64,000 nt of DNA from Torymus aiolomorphi. Taxonomy: Eukaryota; Arthropoda; Insecta; Hymenoptera; Torymidae. This document shows, piece by piece, positions 12,218 to 23,485 of the stretch. Numbering within the stretch: the stretch's first letter is position 1; each line of letters opens with the position of its first letter. Under the pieces are notes generated by a model. That model was not told the origin of the DNA. It searched no databases and was given only the letters and a program-made list of their open reading frames with translations. Where the stretch lies: contig CM070873.1 in the NCBI GenBank assembly GCA_036365515.1, forward strand, positions 88,619,948-88,683,947, given 5' to 3'. A program made the position numbers and the translations under genes.

Positions 12218-14285
12218 ATGGACAAGAGAGAAAAATTAAGCGAAACTGAAAGTGACGAAGAGTTTTTTGATATTGAAAATAAAGAAAATAAAAAGGAAGA
12301 AAACATGCAGGAAGTAAAAATACCGATTTTTGATGGACAAGAATACAGTAATTGGAAAAAACGCATATTAATGTATTTAAAGATGAAAAAGTATGAGATT
12401 GTAACTACACGTGCAAAAACGGAAGGCGACAAAGTTGATTGGGACGAAAAAGACGTGCAAGCTATAAATTATATTTATAGTACAATTTCAAACAAACAAA
12501 TGGAATTGATAAGTGACAAAGAAACGGCGTTTGATATTATGAGAAAATTTGATAGCACATATTTAAAAGAATCGACAGCTCTCCAGATACTGTGTAGAAA
12601 TAAATTAGAAAATTTGAAATTAAAAGATTTTAGTAATTCAACAGATTTCTTTAACGAATTTGAAAAATCGGTGAACAAATTGAATGAAACTGGTGCAAAT
12701 GTGACAGAGAAGGAGAAAATGAATTATATATTAAGGACATTACCAGACTCGATGAGTCATATAGGAGACTTAATTGATGTGCTTAAAGAAGAAGAACAAA
12801 ACGTAGAATATGTGAAAAATAAGATTAAAATGGCTGAACTAAAAGAAAAGAGTGAAAGTGGAAATTCAAAGTCGAACGCTTTTATGTTCAAAAAAAGGAA
12901 AGAAGAGAAGAAAAAGACATGTTATGTATGTCGCGGTTTCGGACATATACAGTACGACTGCCCAACGAAAAACAATTCTTGGAATCGAGGGACGCCGCAG
13001 CGAGGAGGTGGCAGAGGCAACGCGCAGCAGCGAGGAGGTGTTGGTAAACACGAAACAAGCCAGCAGCGAGGATCGAGTTTTAATCGGCGTGGAAGGAGCG
13101 GCTACAGACAACGCGGCCGAGGCGTGCGAGGCAGTGATGACAACAGCCAAGGTCATCAGAACGCTGAGAATAAGGAAGCGTTTAACACTTCAGTAGAAAT
13201 AAGGTCTGCGAATGTAGGAAACGGTAATGTAAATGAAAATAAAATAGAGTGGATTTTAGATAGCGGTTGCACAGACCACGTAATTAATAATGAAAATTAT
13301 TTTAGTGATGCGATTATATTGAAAGAATCTATTAATGTTAAAGTAGGTGACGGTAGAATTTTTCAAGCAACAAAAGTAGGTCATGTAAATAGTAAATTCA
13401 AAACGTTTAATGAAGAGATAGAAATTGAATTAAAAAATGTATTTTACGTGAAAGATATGGATAGAAATTTAATAAGTTTTGCTAAAGTGACTGATAATTA
13501 TAAAGTAGTATCTATCGGAGATAGTTCTAAAATCTATAATAAAAATAATAAATTGATTGCCGTAGCTTGGAAAATTGGTAGAATTTACAAAATGACTAGT
13601 TTTATTGAAAGAATTAAAGAATTTAATTTGACAGTTAAAAACGAAAAAATTACTTTAAAAGAAAAGTGGCATAGAACATTGGGGCACGTTAATTTTAATT
13701 ACTTAGATACTATGTGTAAAAATCATGTTTTAGAGGGTTTACCTAGTGAGATAGAGACAGACTATTTTAAATGTGCTACGTGCATTGAAAACAAAATGCA
13801 CAATATTCTTTTTGATAATAATAGGAAAAGGGCAAAAGGCATTTTAGAGATAGTACACACAGATTTAAATGGGCCACATTCAGAAGGTTATAAAGGGGAA
13901 AAATATTTTCTTACTTTTATTGACGAATTTAGTAAAGTAGCTAAAGTTTATCCGATTAAGACAAAGAATGAGGTATATGATAAATTTATTGAATATATTA
14001 ATTTAGTTGAAAATAAAACTGGTAAGAAAATTAAGAAACTGAGATGTAATAATGGCACTGAAATTTGAATAAAGATATGTATAGATTATTTAGAAAAAAG
14101 GGAATTGAGTTAGAGCCATGCCCACCTTATGTGCATGAGCTTAACGGTACAGCAGAAAGGTACAATAGGACAATTATGGATAGTGCTAGGTGCTTGTTAG
14201 CTGAGTCAAAGGTAGACAAACGGTACTGGCCAGAAGTAGTCTGCGCCGCAGTATATTTGAAGAATAGACCCTTACAAAAATATCC
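12218..14285 (+). pseudogene. Copia gag-pol, truncated within the integrase
   Basis: An open frame of 616 codons starts at ATG 12218. Gag carries an FDGQEYSNWKKR motif and, near residue 235, a CCHC knuckle (CYVCRGFGHIQYDC) followed by an Arg/Gly/Gln-rich tail. The protease has LDSGCTDHV. The integrase has an H-H-C-C zinc domain (HRTLGH, CATCIENK) and a core with HTDLNGP. At the second catalytic position the sequence reads RCNNG where Asp is expected (RCDNG), so the first base change may already have killed integration. A frameshift near 14063 precedes the Glu motif (GTAERYNRTI). After LKNRPLQKY near 14280 the coding sequence is replaced by a tandem repeat; RT, RNase H and the 3' LTR are absent. 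Confidence 0.88.
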
Positions 14286-14515
14286 TATAGAAAATCCTGT
14301 AGGAAATGCTATAGGAAATCCTGTAGGCATCCCGTAGAAATCCTATAGGAATCCTATAGGATACTCTATAGGCAGTCCTATATGAAATTCTATATAGGAA
14401 GTTCTATAGGAAATCTTACGTGAATTTCGCGCTTTTCCTGCAGGAAATCCTATAGGAAATCCTATAGCAAATTCTGTAGGTAATTCTGTAGGAAAAACTG
14501 TAGACAATTTTACAT
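14280..14515. repeat. Tandem array of a 12-15 bp unit, TCCTATAGGAAA-like
   Basis: About seventeen imperfect copies of a palindromic unit (AATCCTATAGGAA with variants GTAGG and GCAGG). It begins exactly where the Copia integrase frame stops matching its family, so it either expanded there or came in with the fold-back to its right. Confidence 0.85.
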
Positions 14516-14519
14516 GGAA

Positions 14520-15203
14520 AATCCTGCAGGGAATTCTGGAGTATTTTCGTGAAAACATTTTATAGAGGTTTAGCATCTTATTTAGCGCTGTACCATCGCA
14601 CAGCAGAATCAGTAGCAAACAGTCCTAGATAAAGAGTTGCACCCGGGGACTGCCGTGCACGACTGCCGGCGCCTTACCGATTAAGCCCAATGAGCTCAGA
14701 TATCAAAATCAAGGTAATCCTTGTCACATTGACTCTCCGTAAAAAGTCGTTCGAACGGTTGAATCTCATGGCTTTACATACCCTCGCGGTTCCAATATGT
14801 TTATGAGAGTTCCGACTACTGCGCCCTATAGCGGCATAGCAGCGAATATACATAAACGAGGCTCTGGAGAAGCAAGCTTCTGCCGCATGCTACAGTGCAG
14901 CGCAGCAGTTGGGACTCTCATAAACACATTGGAACCGCGAGGGTATGTAAAGCCGTGAGATTCAACCGTTTGAACGACTCTTTACGGAGAGTCAATGTGA
15001 CAAGGATTACCTTGATTTTGATATCTGAGCTCACTGGGCTTAGTCGGTAAGGCGCCGGCAGTCGTGCACGGCAGTCCCCGGGTGCAACTCCTTAGTTAGG
15101 ACTGTTTGCCATTGATTCTGCTGTGCGATGTTACAGCGCTAAATAAGATGCTAAACCTCTATAAAATGTTTCCACAAAAATACTCCAGAATTTCCTGCAG
15201 GAT
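14520..15203. mobile_element. 684-bp fold-back element with arms of about 304 bp
   Basis: The left arm 14520-14823 and right arm 14901-15203 are inverted copies with few differences, separated by about 77 bp (key blocks TTTATAGAGGTTTAGCATC, GCGCCGGCAGTCGTGCACGG, CCTCGCGGTTCCAAT). It is much more GC-rich than its surroundings, has no coding capacity, and separates the Copia remnant from the Gypsy remnant. The family is not recognised. Confidence 0.85.
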
Positions 15204-15289
15204 CTCTAATGACTTTTTTGCCATGTTGCGCATGAATACACGTGTACAAGAATATAACCCTACAGAAAAATCTCACGTGAGATCACAGG

Positions 15290-18200
15290 TGAGTTTTTTA
15301 AGTAGGAAAGTCTTTGAAACAAAACACACGCTTCTTATAATTGTGTGCGACAGGGACTGGACGAACGAGACGCATGAATTCGCGAAATTCTTCAACAAAG
15401 AAGTTCGGGTCCGGCGTAAAGTCTTCAGGGAGGAAAAACTCACCTGGAAGACGTAAAGTGGTACCGAATAAAAATTCCGCGGGAGACGCATTCGTGTCTT
15501 GTCGAAGATGACAACGTAAACCTAATAATACTGTGCTTAGCGTACGGGTTCAGACCTTGTCCACATGACACATAATCGCCGCTTTGAATGTACGGTGCCA
15601 ACGCTCAATGAGGCCGTTCGCCGCAGGGGTACGCGGTAGTACGAATACGCTCGCAACCTATTAGGGACAATAGAGCCGTGAATAAGCGCGATTCAAATTG
15701 CGAACCCTGATCGGAAGTGATGACCTTGGGTGCGCCATAGCGAGAAACCCAAGTGTCGTAGAACGCTCTAGCAACCGTTTGCGCTGAAGTTTCACGTAGG
15801 GGAATTGCCTCAACCCAACGCGAAAAGCGATCGATCATGGTGAGTATATACTCAAAACTATTACGATTAGGAAGGGGACCGACTAGATCAATATGTACAT
15901 GGTCGAATCGACCGTCAGGTGCAACGAATTTATCAGATATAAGCTTTACGTAGCGAGAAATTTTTGACTGTTGACAGTCTAAACAGCTTTTACAAAAGCG
16001 AGGTATATTACGGTGCGTGTTGGGCCATACATAACGCTGCCGAATGAGACAATCCGTGACCTTCGGACCTGGATGAACAAGCTTGTGAAACATGTTGAAG
16101 ACGGTTTCACAAAGGGATTCAGGAATGTATGGGCGAATAGCCTCACCAGTGATTTCACAGTAAATGGTGGTATGTGCGGGGCCCCATTGGATGCGCTTTA
16201 GAGATAACGGATAATCCGGAGACGCGAAGGGCCTTGAGCTGTTCATCGGCTTCCTGTTTCTCAGCAAGCTCGTTGAGGTTAATCTCCGCGGGAAGCCTCA
16301 TGGTTTCTACACGCGATAGTGAGTCAGCTACAGTATTCTCCGCACCTTTGATATATTCGATTTGAGTGGTGTATTGCACGATAAGGGACAACTGACGCAT
16401 TTGACGGGGTGATGCCTTATCGGACTTTTGCATGAAAGCATAGATGAGAGGTTTGTGATCTGTTAAGATCTTGAAGTCTCTGCCTTCAACTAAAAACGAG
16501 AAGTATTTTACAGCTTCGTATATGGCCGTGAGCTCGAGGTCATAGGCGCTGTACTTCCGCTGTGAGGAAGAGAACTTCTTGGAGAAGAAACCTAGTGGTT
16601 CCCATACTCCAGTGAGAGAAAGCTGCTCAAGGGCAGCACCCATACCAAAATCGGAGGCATCAGAAACAATGCGTATTTCCGCACCAATACGGGGGTGAAC
16701 AAGCAGAGCTGCTGCCAACAGCTCCTCCTTTACACGTATAAAAGCCTCTTCAGCTTCAGGGGTCCACGGAACGGGACGTTTGTCATTTTTGCGAGAATCG
16801 CTAAAAAGAGCGTTGAGAGGAGCTTGAGAAGTCGCAGCGCGAGGCATGTTACGGCGGTAAAAATTTACGGTGCCGACAAACCTACGAAGTTCCGCTATAG
16901 CCTGAGGTTTGGGGAAGTTTAGAATATCTTCAACCCTACTGGGAATGGGGCGAATGCCTTCACCATTCACCAGATAGCCTAAAAACTCTAATTCTTCAGC
17001 AGCAAAGGTACATTTTTCGACGTTTAATCGAAGATGAAACTTCTTAAATGGATCAAAGACCGTCCGAAGGTGAGCATAATGCTCTTCTTCAGATGAAGAT
17101 GCAATCAAAATATCGTCAATATACAGATAAACGAAATCGAGGTCACCTAGCGCGCTATTGATGTAACACTGAAAGATTTGACTCGCGTTGCGAAGCCCGA
17201 AGGTCATATACATGAACTCGAAGAGGCCGAAAGGGGGGTTATGATGGCCGTTTTCGGTATGTCCTCGGGGGCAACAGGAATCTGATTGAACGCTTTATGA
17301 AGATCAAGCGCCGAAAAGATTTTCTTACCGTAAAGGTTATTCGTGCAGTCATGAGTGTGGGCGGTACTTAGCCGGGACCGTGGCAGCGTTTAAGCGCCTA
17401 TAATCGCCACAAGGTCTCCAGGAATTGTCCTTTTTTAACTCCATATGGAGGGGACTCGCCCAAGGGCTGCTGGAGGGGCGGCAAATGCTTGCCTCAATCC
17501 AAGCATCGAATTCGGCTTTCGCCGCTTTTAGTTTATCTGGAGCGAGTTTGCGAGGATGCTCTGATACCGGAGAACCAGAGGTCAAAATGTGGTGGAAAAC
17601 ATCACTGTTTCTGGGGATTGTAGGTTTAGAAACGCCCGTGATCTCCGGAAAGTCAGCGAGAATCTTTGCACACTCTGAACCGGGAACAATTGCAAAAACA
17701 GAGTCCAACGAAACATCTTTTACGACTGCAAGAGTATAGATATTGGTAGATGAGTCGACAAGACGACTTCTTTTAAGGTCAACAAGACGGCCATAGTGAG
17801 ATAAAAGATCAGCACCTATAATGGGATGAGGAACATCCGCGATGCAAAAGCTCCAGCGAATGGGGCGTCGAACGCCCAGATTAAGTGTGAGCATCGCTTC
17901 GCCATAGGTACTTATCAAAGAGTTGTTCGCCGCGAATAGCTTAAAGGAGCTGGGCTTGCTGCATGCCTTAAGATTTGCTGGAATGTCCGCACCAGTGTCG
18001 ATAAGGAACGACCTGCCCGAGATACGATCGCGTACATGGAGATGTTTAGACAAACGAGAGCCTTCTAAAGACGTCTCCTCAACAGAAGGTTGAGTTAGTT
18101 TTTTGCTCAGGGTTTTTCGCTTGCCACTCAGCATATTTGGAGCACCAATCCCTGCACGATAAAGGGTTATTAGGACATTTTCTATAAGCGAGGCATAACC

Positions 18201-18963
18201 CAGGAGGGTCGCGGCTGGAAGAGCGAGCGCGCCTAGATCTGCCTCTGGATTGAGAATTGGCGGAGTTATTAGAAGAACCTTGGCTATTCTCAATCTTCTT
18301 AGCTAACGCATCGACCTTCCGCTCCAGGCGCTTGAAAGCGGCTTCAGCATTGAAAGAACTGGGTTGATTTGGAGAAACAGCACTGACCTGATGGTCAGAA
18401 CTGCCGGAAGTCTCAGCGAGTCTGTCGGCTGCTTCGGCTACTTTATTAAGGTCCGTAGCACCAGTAGCGATAAGAATCGAATGGTGTTGTGGTGGAAGTT
18501 GATCGAGAAAGACAGTCTGAATGATTTTATCATCGCAAGAGCCTTGATTGAGAGCACGAAGCCTCTGAAGAACTCTCGTAGACTTACCATCAGTCAACAC
18601 TTCCCCCTTTAGAAGCTATCACAGGTTGTGCTCTGCAGAGCTGGCGAAGGTCGCAATTAAACGTTCTTTCACTATTTTGTAAATGTCTGCGGGAGCAGGG
18701 TCCTGTCTAATTATGTCTCTAATAGCCGACATGGCTTCAGGACCTTACGATAAGCAGAGGTAATCTACTTTGGTAGAGTCTATCGTGATCTGCGAATGAC
18801 GGAATGCCGCTTCTGCTTGAAAGAACCACAACTCGGGATCGGTCTGAATGAAGGGCGGAATTTTAGGCATACGGGCACCTTCAATGCGGTTACCCGAGAC
18901 CGTTTCTAGCCGTTGCAGCCGCTGCTGCAGTGCCTCCACAGTGATCTCTGTGTTGTCCGGCAT
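15290..18963 (-). pseudogene. Gypsy-family gag-pol, multiply frameshifted
   Basis: Read on the minus strand. Gag starts at ATG 18963 with the PPFIQTDPELWFFQAEAAF region; in-frame stops lie at 18745 and about 18617-18622. A Cys-rich segment (CLAYRKC...CRDWC) is near 18150. The aspartic protease has FLIDTGADI near 18000. The RT has YIDDIL near 17115 and RNase H has LTDHKPL near 16460. The integrase zinc domain runs about 16110-15970, and its core has HIDLVGP, TSDQGSQF and, after a frameshift near 15610, a GLIERWHR Glu motif. Further frame breaks lie near 18100 and 17215-17350. The C-terminus runs out near 15290, and the 3' LTR is missing where the fold-back adjoins. Confidence 0.87.
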
Positions 18964-19270
18964 CTTGATGAAAAAGAATGTACGCGAGCCTAAAGCCTAG
19001 CACGTAGATAATTACTCCTACGCTCCCCGAAGATTATGTAGGAAGTAGGAGAGAAGATCTAACCCCTCCGGTGAGGTTTTAAAATGCGCCTAAATTACCT
19101 TACGCAGCTGCGTATCACAAATTGCCTAGTTAGTACTCGCAGGTACAAACAATAGTTTTTAAAGCTAACCTAATCTAGGACTTAAAATTAACTATTGAAA
19201 TTATCAGTAAACCGCGTGAAAAGCTAAGAGACCACTTTCCCGCTTAAAAGAAAATTTTAAAAGAATTTTA

Positions 19271-20226
19271 TTAAAGCATGTTGACTAGGCAACGCATAAA
19301 TTTACTGAAATTGAAAAAATCTAATACGTGTGACTCAAGAAGTGCCAGAGTAACTTTCCGAGTAACCTTGCGCAAAAACGGGTCTAAAAAACCAGGGCGC
19401 GAAAAGTTCAAAATGGCTGCCAAGATGGCCGCCAAGTTCTCGGAACGCGAGACCGTTGCGCGCGGATTTGCGGAATTCAAAATCTCGCGAGTTATAAACA
19501 CACGCCGAACGACGAGAATTCTCGGAAGGCCAGGAGCAGGTAAACACTTCCCGGAAATTGCGCTTAACAAAATGATCTTTGACGCGTAGTAATTACGTTG
19601 CGCCGCAAAATGCGCACATTTATTGCTCACTTGCTTTTACCGCACGCATACCTTAACGCAACGAAGAATGCCGAAGACTAGCCGCCTCGGAGAAGACTCG
19701 ACGAGGTGAGCTGGCCAAATGTTGCTCCACGGGTGCATTGAAAGGCGCCGGTGACGGTAGCTTCACGCAAGGACGCACCCGGAGATCTGCTAAGAAGCTG
19801 GCTGGGCGCAGCGGTCGTCCGCACGTTGCTCAACAGGTGCGTTTGAAAGCGCCGGTGACGGTGGCTTCACGCAAGTACGCACCTGGAGATCTGCGGCTTT
19901 ATTAGCTGCAATGCCTCGGAGAGAACTCGACGAGACGTAGTGATTGCAGAGCTGTCCTTGTAGTTAAGCAGATTCAAAATTTACGCGTGTGCGCCGGCGT
20001 GCCAGCACGCACACGACGTAAGTCGACAAAAGTCGAGGTTTTCCGTATGCGCCGGCGTGCCAGCACACATACGGAAAAGTGAAGAAATCTCCTCAGCGGC
20101 GAAATGCTGCAAACGTTGCCGAGGCTCGGTTTGCGGCACGAGGACACGTGCCGCAGGTAAAGACGGTGGCAGCAAAAACGCGCCGCGACAAGTCCACACC
20201 TGTCACACCTCCTCGGCGACTTATTG
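19271..20226. other. Gypsy 5' untranslated leader
   Basis: Between the primer site and the gag start (minus strand) lies a GC-rich leader with an imperfect duplication: the block GTAGCTTCACGCAAG...CGCACC...GGAGATCTGC near 19758 recurs near 19862 as GTGGCTTCACGCAAG. A pair of CGCCGGCGTGCCAGCACGCA-type repeats lies near 19990 and 20050. Short ORFs on both strands have no family resemblance. Confidence 0.5.
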
Positions 20227-20239
20227 TCGGGGTCACCAA
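20227..20239 (-). promoter_or_regulatory. Gypsy primer-binding site
   Basis: On the minus strand the LTR end CCCCACA is followed by TTGGTGACCCCGAC, the primer-site form seen next to the 5' LTR of many insect Gypsy elements. It fixes the LTR edge at 20240. Confidence 0.65.
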
Positions 20240-20480
20240 TGTGGGGATATGAGCCCCACGTTCTCTGGATTCCAGGAATAGAAAGCGAGAGGAGAGAGAA
20301 ATGAAGAGTCGAGGAGTCAACAGTAACGAGGTTTATTAGTAGAGAGGAAGGTACAGCGAATGACTGCCGCTCGCAGGCGGCTTCTCGCCGCACGCAACAT
20401 GGCCGTTTCCCCCACTCTCGTAGAGAGAGCGAAAGGGAAGATCGCAGCCCCTATACGCCGTCGGCTGCGCGGGCCTGCCG

Positions 20481-21291
20481 CACAGTGTAAGATTTTGGAC
20501 AAAAATCGCAAGGTAATGTAATTATTAACAAAATCGCATAATTATGGTGTCTAAAGAAAGGTATTGCCTTTAAGAATAAAGTAAGGCTGCCGCGACAAAG
20601 ATTTATCATGAATTGAATTGAATTGAATTGAATTTTTTGATACATTACATTTATGGAACATTGCGGTCTTTCTAGTTCTGAAATAGCTTATTTTCTTCGT
20701 TTTTTAACTAAGTTTATGCTCATAAAATAATTCAAATGTATTATTTTATTTTTAAAACGAATTTTTTAACATGATGGATTTAAGTTATCATATTAATTTA
20801 AAACTTGTACCATTAAATTGTGTAAAATGAATTATTTTTGTGAAATTTAAAAAACATTTTTGCTAAAAATTAATAAAAAATTGTACTCAAACATGGAATG
20901 CATTAAGAATAAAAATTCTGAAAATTGTTATTTTGTATTTTTATGGAAACTTTAAATTACCTATAAGTTCATATGCTACCACAAATGATAAGTAGGAAAA
21001 AATTATAATAAACAAAATTATTGTTAACATTTAATGAAAAGGAAATACAGAATTAAGTTTCATGAAGCTAAATGTCAATCTATTTGCAGCGATTTTTTTC
21101 TATCCATACAAGTTTCCAGATTGATACTGATTTGGAAAATTGTAGGTTCAATAATGTGTAGGTTGACAAATCTCTATCGCGGCAGCCTTACTTTCTTCCA
21201 AAAGACAATACCTTTCTTTAGACACCATAACTATTTCATTTTCATAATAATTGCACTACCTTGCGATTTTTGTCCAAAATCTCACACTGTG
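20481..21291. mobile_element. Transib-like non-autonomous element 1 (811 bp)
   Basis: Its ends are CACAGTGTAAGATTTTGGAC on the left and the reverse complement of CACAGTGTGAGATTTTGGAC on the right, with inverted repeats of about 130 bp. It is flanked by a 5-bp TGCCG duplication (20476-20480 and 21292-21296). The CACAGTG start and 5-bp GC-rich duplication are hallmarks of Transib, whose transposase is related to RAG1. There is no transposase inside. Confidence 0.75.
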
Positions 21292-21299
21292 TGCCGCCG

Positions 21300-22018
21300 C
21301 ACACTGGGGCCATACGGATTTTTTGGTTCAAAACCACCTAGAGGTCGCAATTCTCAACGGAATCTCAAAATTTTTGCTTAGGAACATTCGTTATCAAATA
21401 TCGAAGAGCCCTACGAAGCCTGATTTTCCAAAAAATTAACCTATAAATCTAAGGAGTCATATAATCCTATCACATCAACCAATCAATTCAATTTTTGACC
21501 TGCAAATCCCAAAAATACGATAAACCTTTCATTTGTAAGCCCTTTACTCGTGAACTCTTGACCATTGATCCAGTAAGCCATGCACTCATAAACTCTAAAC
21601 CTATAAGCCCTAACCTCATAAGTCTTAAGGGGGTCTTACACCTAGTGGCTTCTGAGACCAAAATCAGCTATAAAAAAGAGAAAAATGTTATTTAAACCAC
21701 ATACAATGTATATCCTAAAAATATACACTATTTCTGACAGAATGGCCCAAGACTTAATCTGTAGACCAATTTTATGAATCAAGGTTAAGAGAGCATGTGT
21801 CAAGGACTTATAAATTGAAGTTTTATAGCATTTTTGGGTATCACAAGTGTAAATTTTGGGGTTATAGGTTATAAATTAGGTTTATAGGTTCATATTTTCA
21901 AAATTAGGCTTCGTAGCGGTCTTTGGTATTTTGTCACAAAAGTTCCTGTTTTTGAATTTTCAAATTCGGTTGAGAATTATGACTTCTAGGTGGTTTTGAA
22001 CCTTTCGGCCCCAGTGTG
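21300..22018. mobile_element. Transib-like non-autonomous element 2 (719 bp)
   Basis: Its ends are CACACTGGGGCC and GGCCCCAGTGTG, with inverted repeats of about 140 bp (including GGTTCAAAACCACCTAGA), flanked by CGCCG on both sides (21295-21299 and 22019-22023). Its left duplication overlaps the right duplication of element 1, so it landed beside it. The interior has no transposase. The terminal CACACTG deviates from CACAGTG at one base. Confidence 0.7.
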
Positions 22019-22329
22019 CGCCGGGTCGCCGCGGCTCCCGCCGAGACGACGACCACCGCGTCGAGTCCGTCATGTCGTGATTAGTGACTCGTGAATAGGC
22101 ATACTAGTGTAGTGTGCTTGTAGGCGTATTTAAAACGGGGCAGATCGACATCGTGCATCCTCCTCGTTGGTTTTTTTGTTGACTAGTCGACCCGGTTGTT
22201 CGCCCCGCGCCGTGTGACTAGTCTTCATGTCTCATGTGTGTTAGGTTCATCAGCAGCGGTGGCGTCAGCAGGGATACCCTCTTCGTCGACAATTCTCATC
22301 CAGGGCAGCTGGTTGTTAGGACATACTTA

Positions 22330-23480
22330 GATTGCTATGCTATCTAAGAAGCACATTGAGTGCACAGGGCGAGAGCGCTTAAACTTGATTTTGTTGCTGT
22401 AAAGTTGGTTATATGCAACTCTTCTTGTCTGTACATTTAAGTTTTAAAAGACTAGAATTTTAAGATTAATATATATAATATATCTAATAATAATTCTGTT
22501 TTCACATTCAATAACTACTCATCACCAATGGTTGTTAAACGCATGTGTGTGCTTTAGATTCACTTCCTTTTCAACATCTACATGTAGAGAAATGACAAGC
22601 ACTATACCCTGGTCTGTTTTCTTTACTACGAGTTCTACATACTTTTCTGAGATAGAAGAAGAGTTACTGTGCAGATTTTATGTGTGTATTGGAAGGAAGC
22701 AGATGTATTGTTGCAGATGTGTCCTTTATGAGTTGTATGCAGAGTGCAGTAGTACTTCTTTCATGTTTTTTACGTTTATTAAGGTAACTAGTTTTCCATC
22801 TCATCTTTTTAACAAACACAAACTAATTCTATACTATGTTTTTACAGACTAACAAGTAGAGTCCCGGGTCCTGGTAGTTCTTCAGTTAATGCGATGTCAT
22901 ATACACTCAAATATATCCCAATTTTTTTTTGCAAATGTGATTTACGCCACTCATTCTGACCCACACAATTGTTTAACATCTTTATATTATTAGCAGATAA
23001 TATAACCTATACACTGCTCTTATTTATTTAATCGTTATTTAATATTTTAATTAGGATTTGGTGCTTTTAGGTACAAAAATATGGCAAAAGTAATTTTCGA
23101 TATTATACTTGCCATATATTATATAGTAGATTAATTAATAAATTTTTAATTTACTTGATCCGAGATAGAAAATGAAGCAATTTTAATATTTTGTTTAAAA
23201 ATATTGGCATACGTGATTTACAAGATTCTATTTTTTTCTAAGCTAACTACTCATATGATTGTGCACCTGTTAAACAATCTCTAGTGAGATCTTAGGTGAT
23301 TTCTCAAGTGACATATTTAATTTATGTGGATCGTGATACAATCTTATAGACAATTTTATACCAATAATACTTGTTTTATTTTATATTATTGTAATATTTT
23401 TTGAAGCATTTGTAATATTGGCATGAGAAAACTCCTAATATCTCATCTGAGATTTATCAGTAGGTGGAGAAAGTCAGCCA
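22330..23480. other. Intergenic stretch
   Basis: AT-rich with short Cys-rich ORFs (for example 22532-22852) that match no family I recognise. No terminal repeats were seen. Confidence 0.45.
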
Positions 23481-23485
23481 ATATA

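Larger units (their letters stand above)
20240..22323 (-). repeat. Gypsy 5' LTR, split by two nested Transib-like elements
   Basis: The internal edge TGTGGGG (20240) is firm. On the minus strand an AATAAA lies near 20337. Removing the two insertions and one copy of each 5-bp duplication joins 20480 to 21297-21299 and to 22024, giving continuous GC-rich sequence with a TTTTAAATA box on the minus strand near 22132. The outer edge is set at TGTCCTAAC (minus strand, 22323), giving a net LTR of about 544 bp. The outer edge is less certain because no second LTR is available for comparison. Confidence 0.5.

Noticed and set aside
22532..22852. Cys-rich ORF of 106 codons
   Set aside because: No signal peptide, family pattern or splice context; it sits in intergenic AT-rich DNA.
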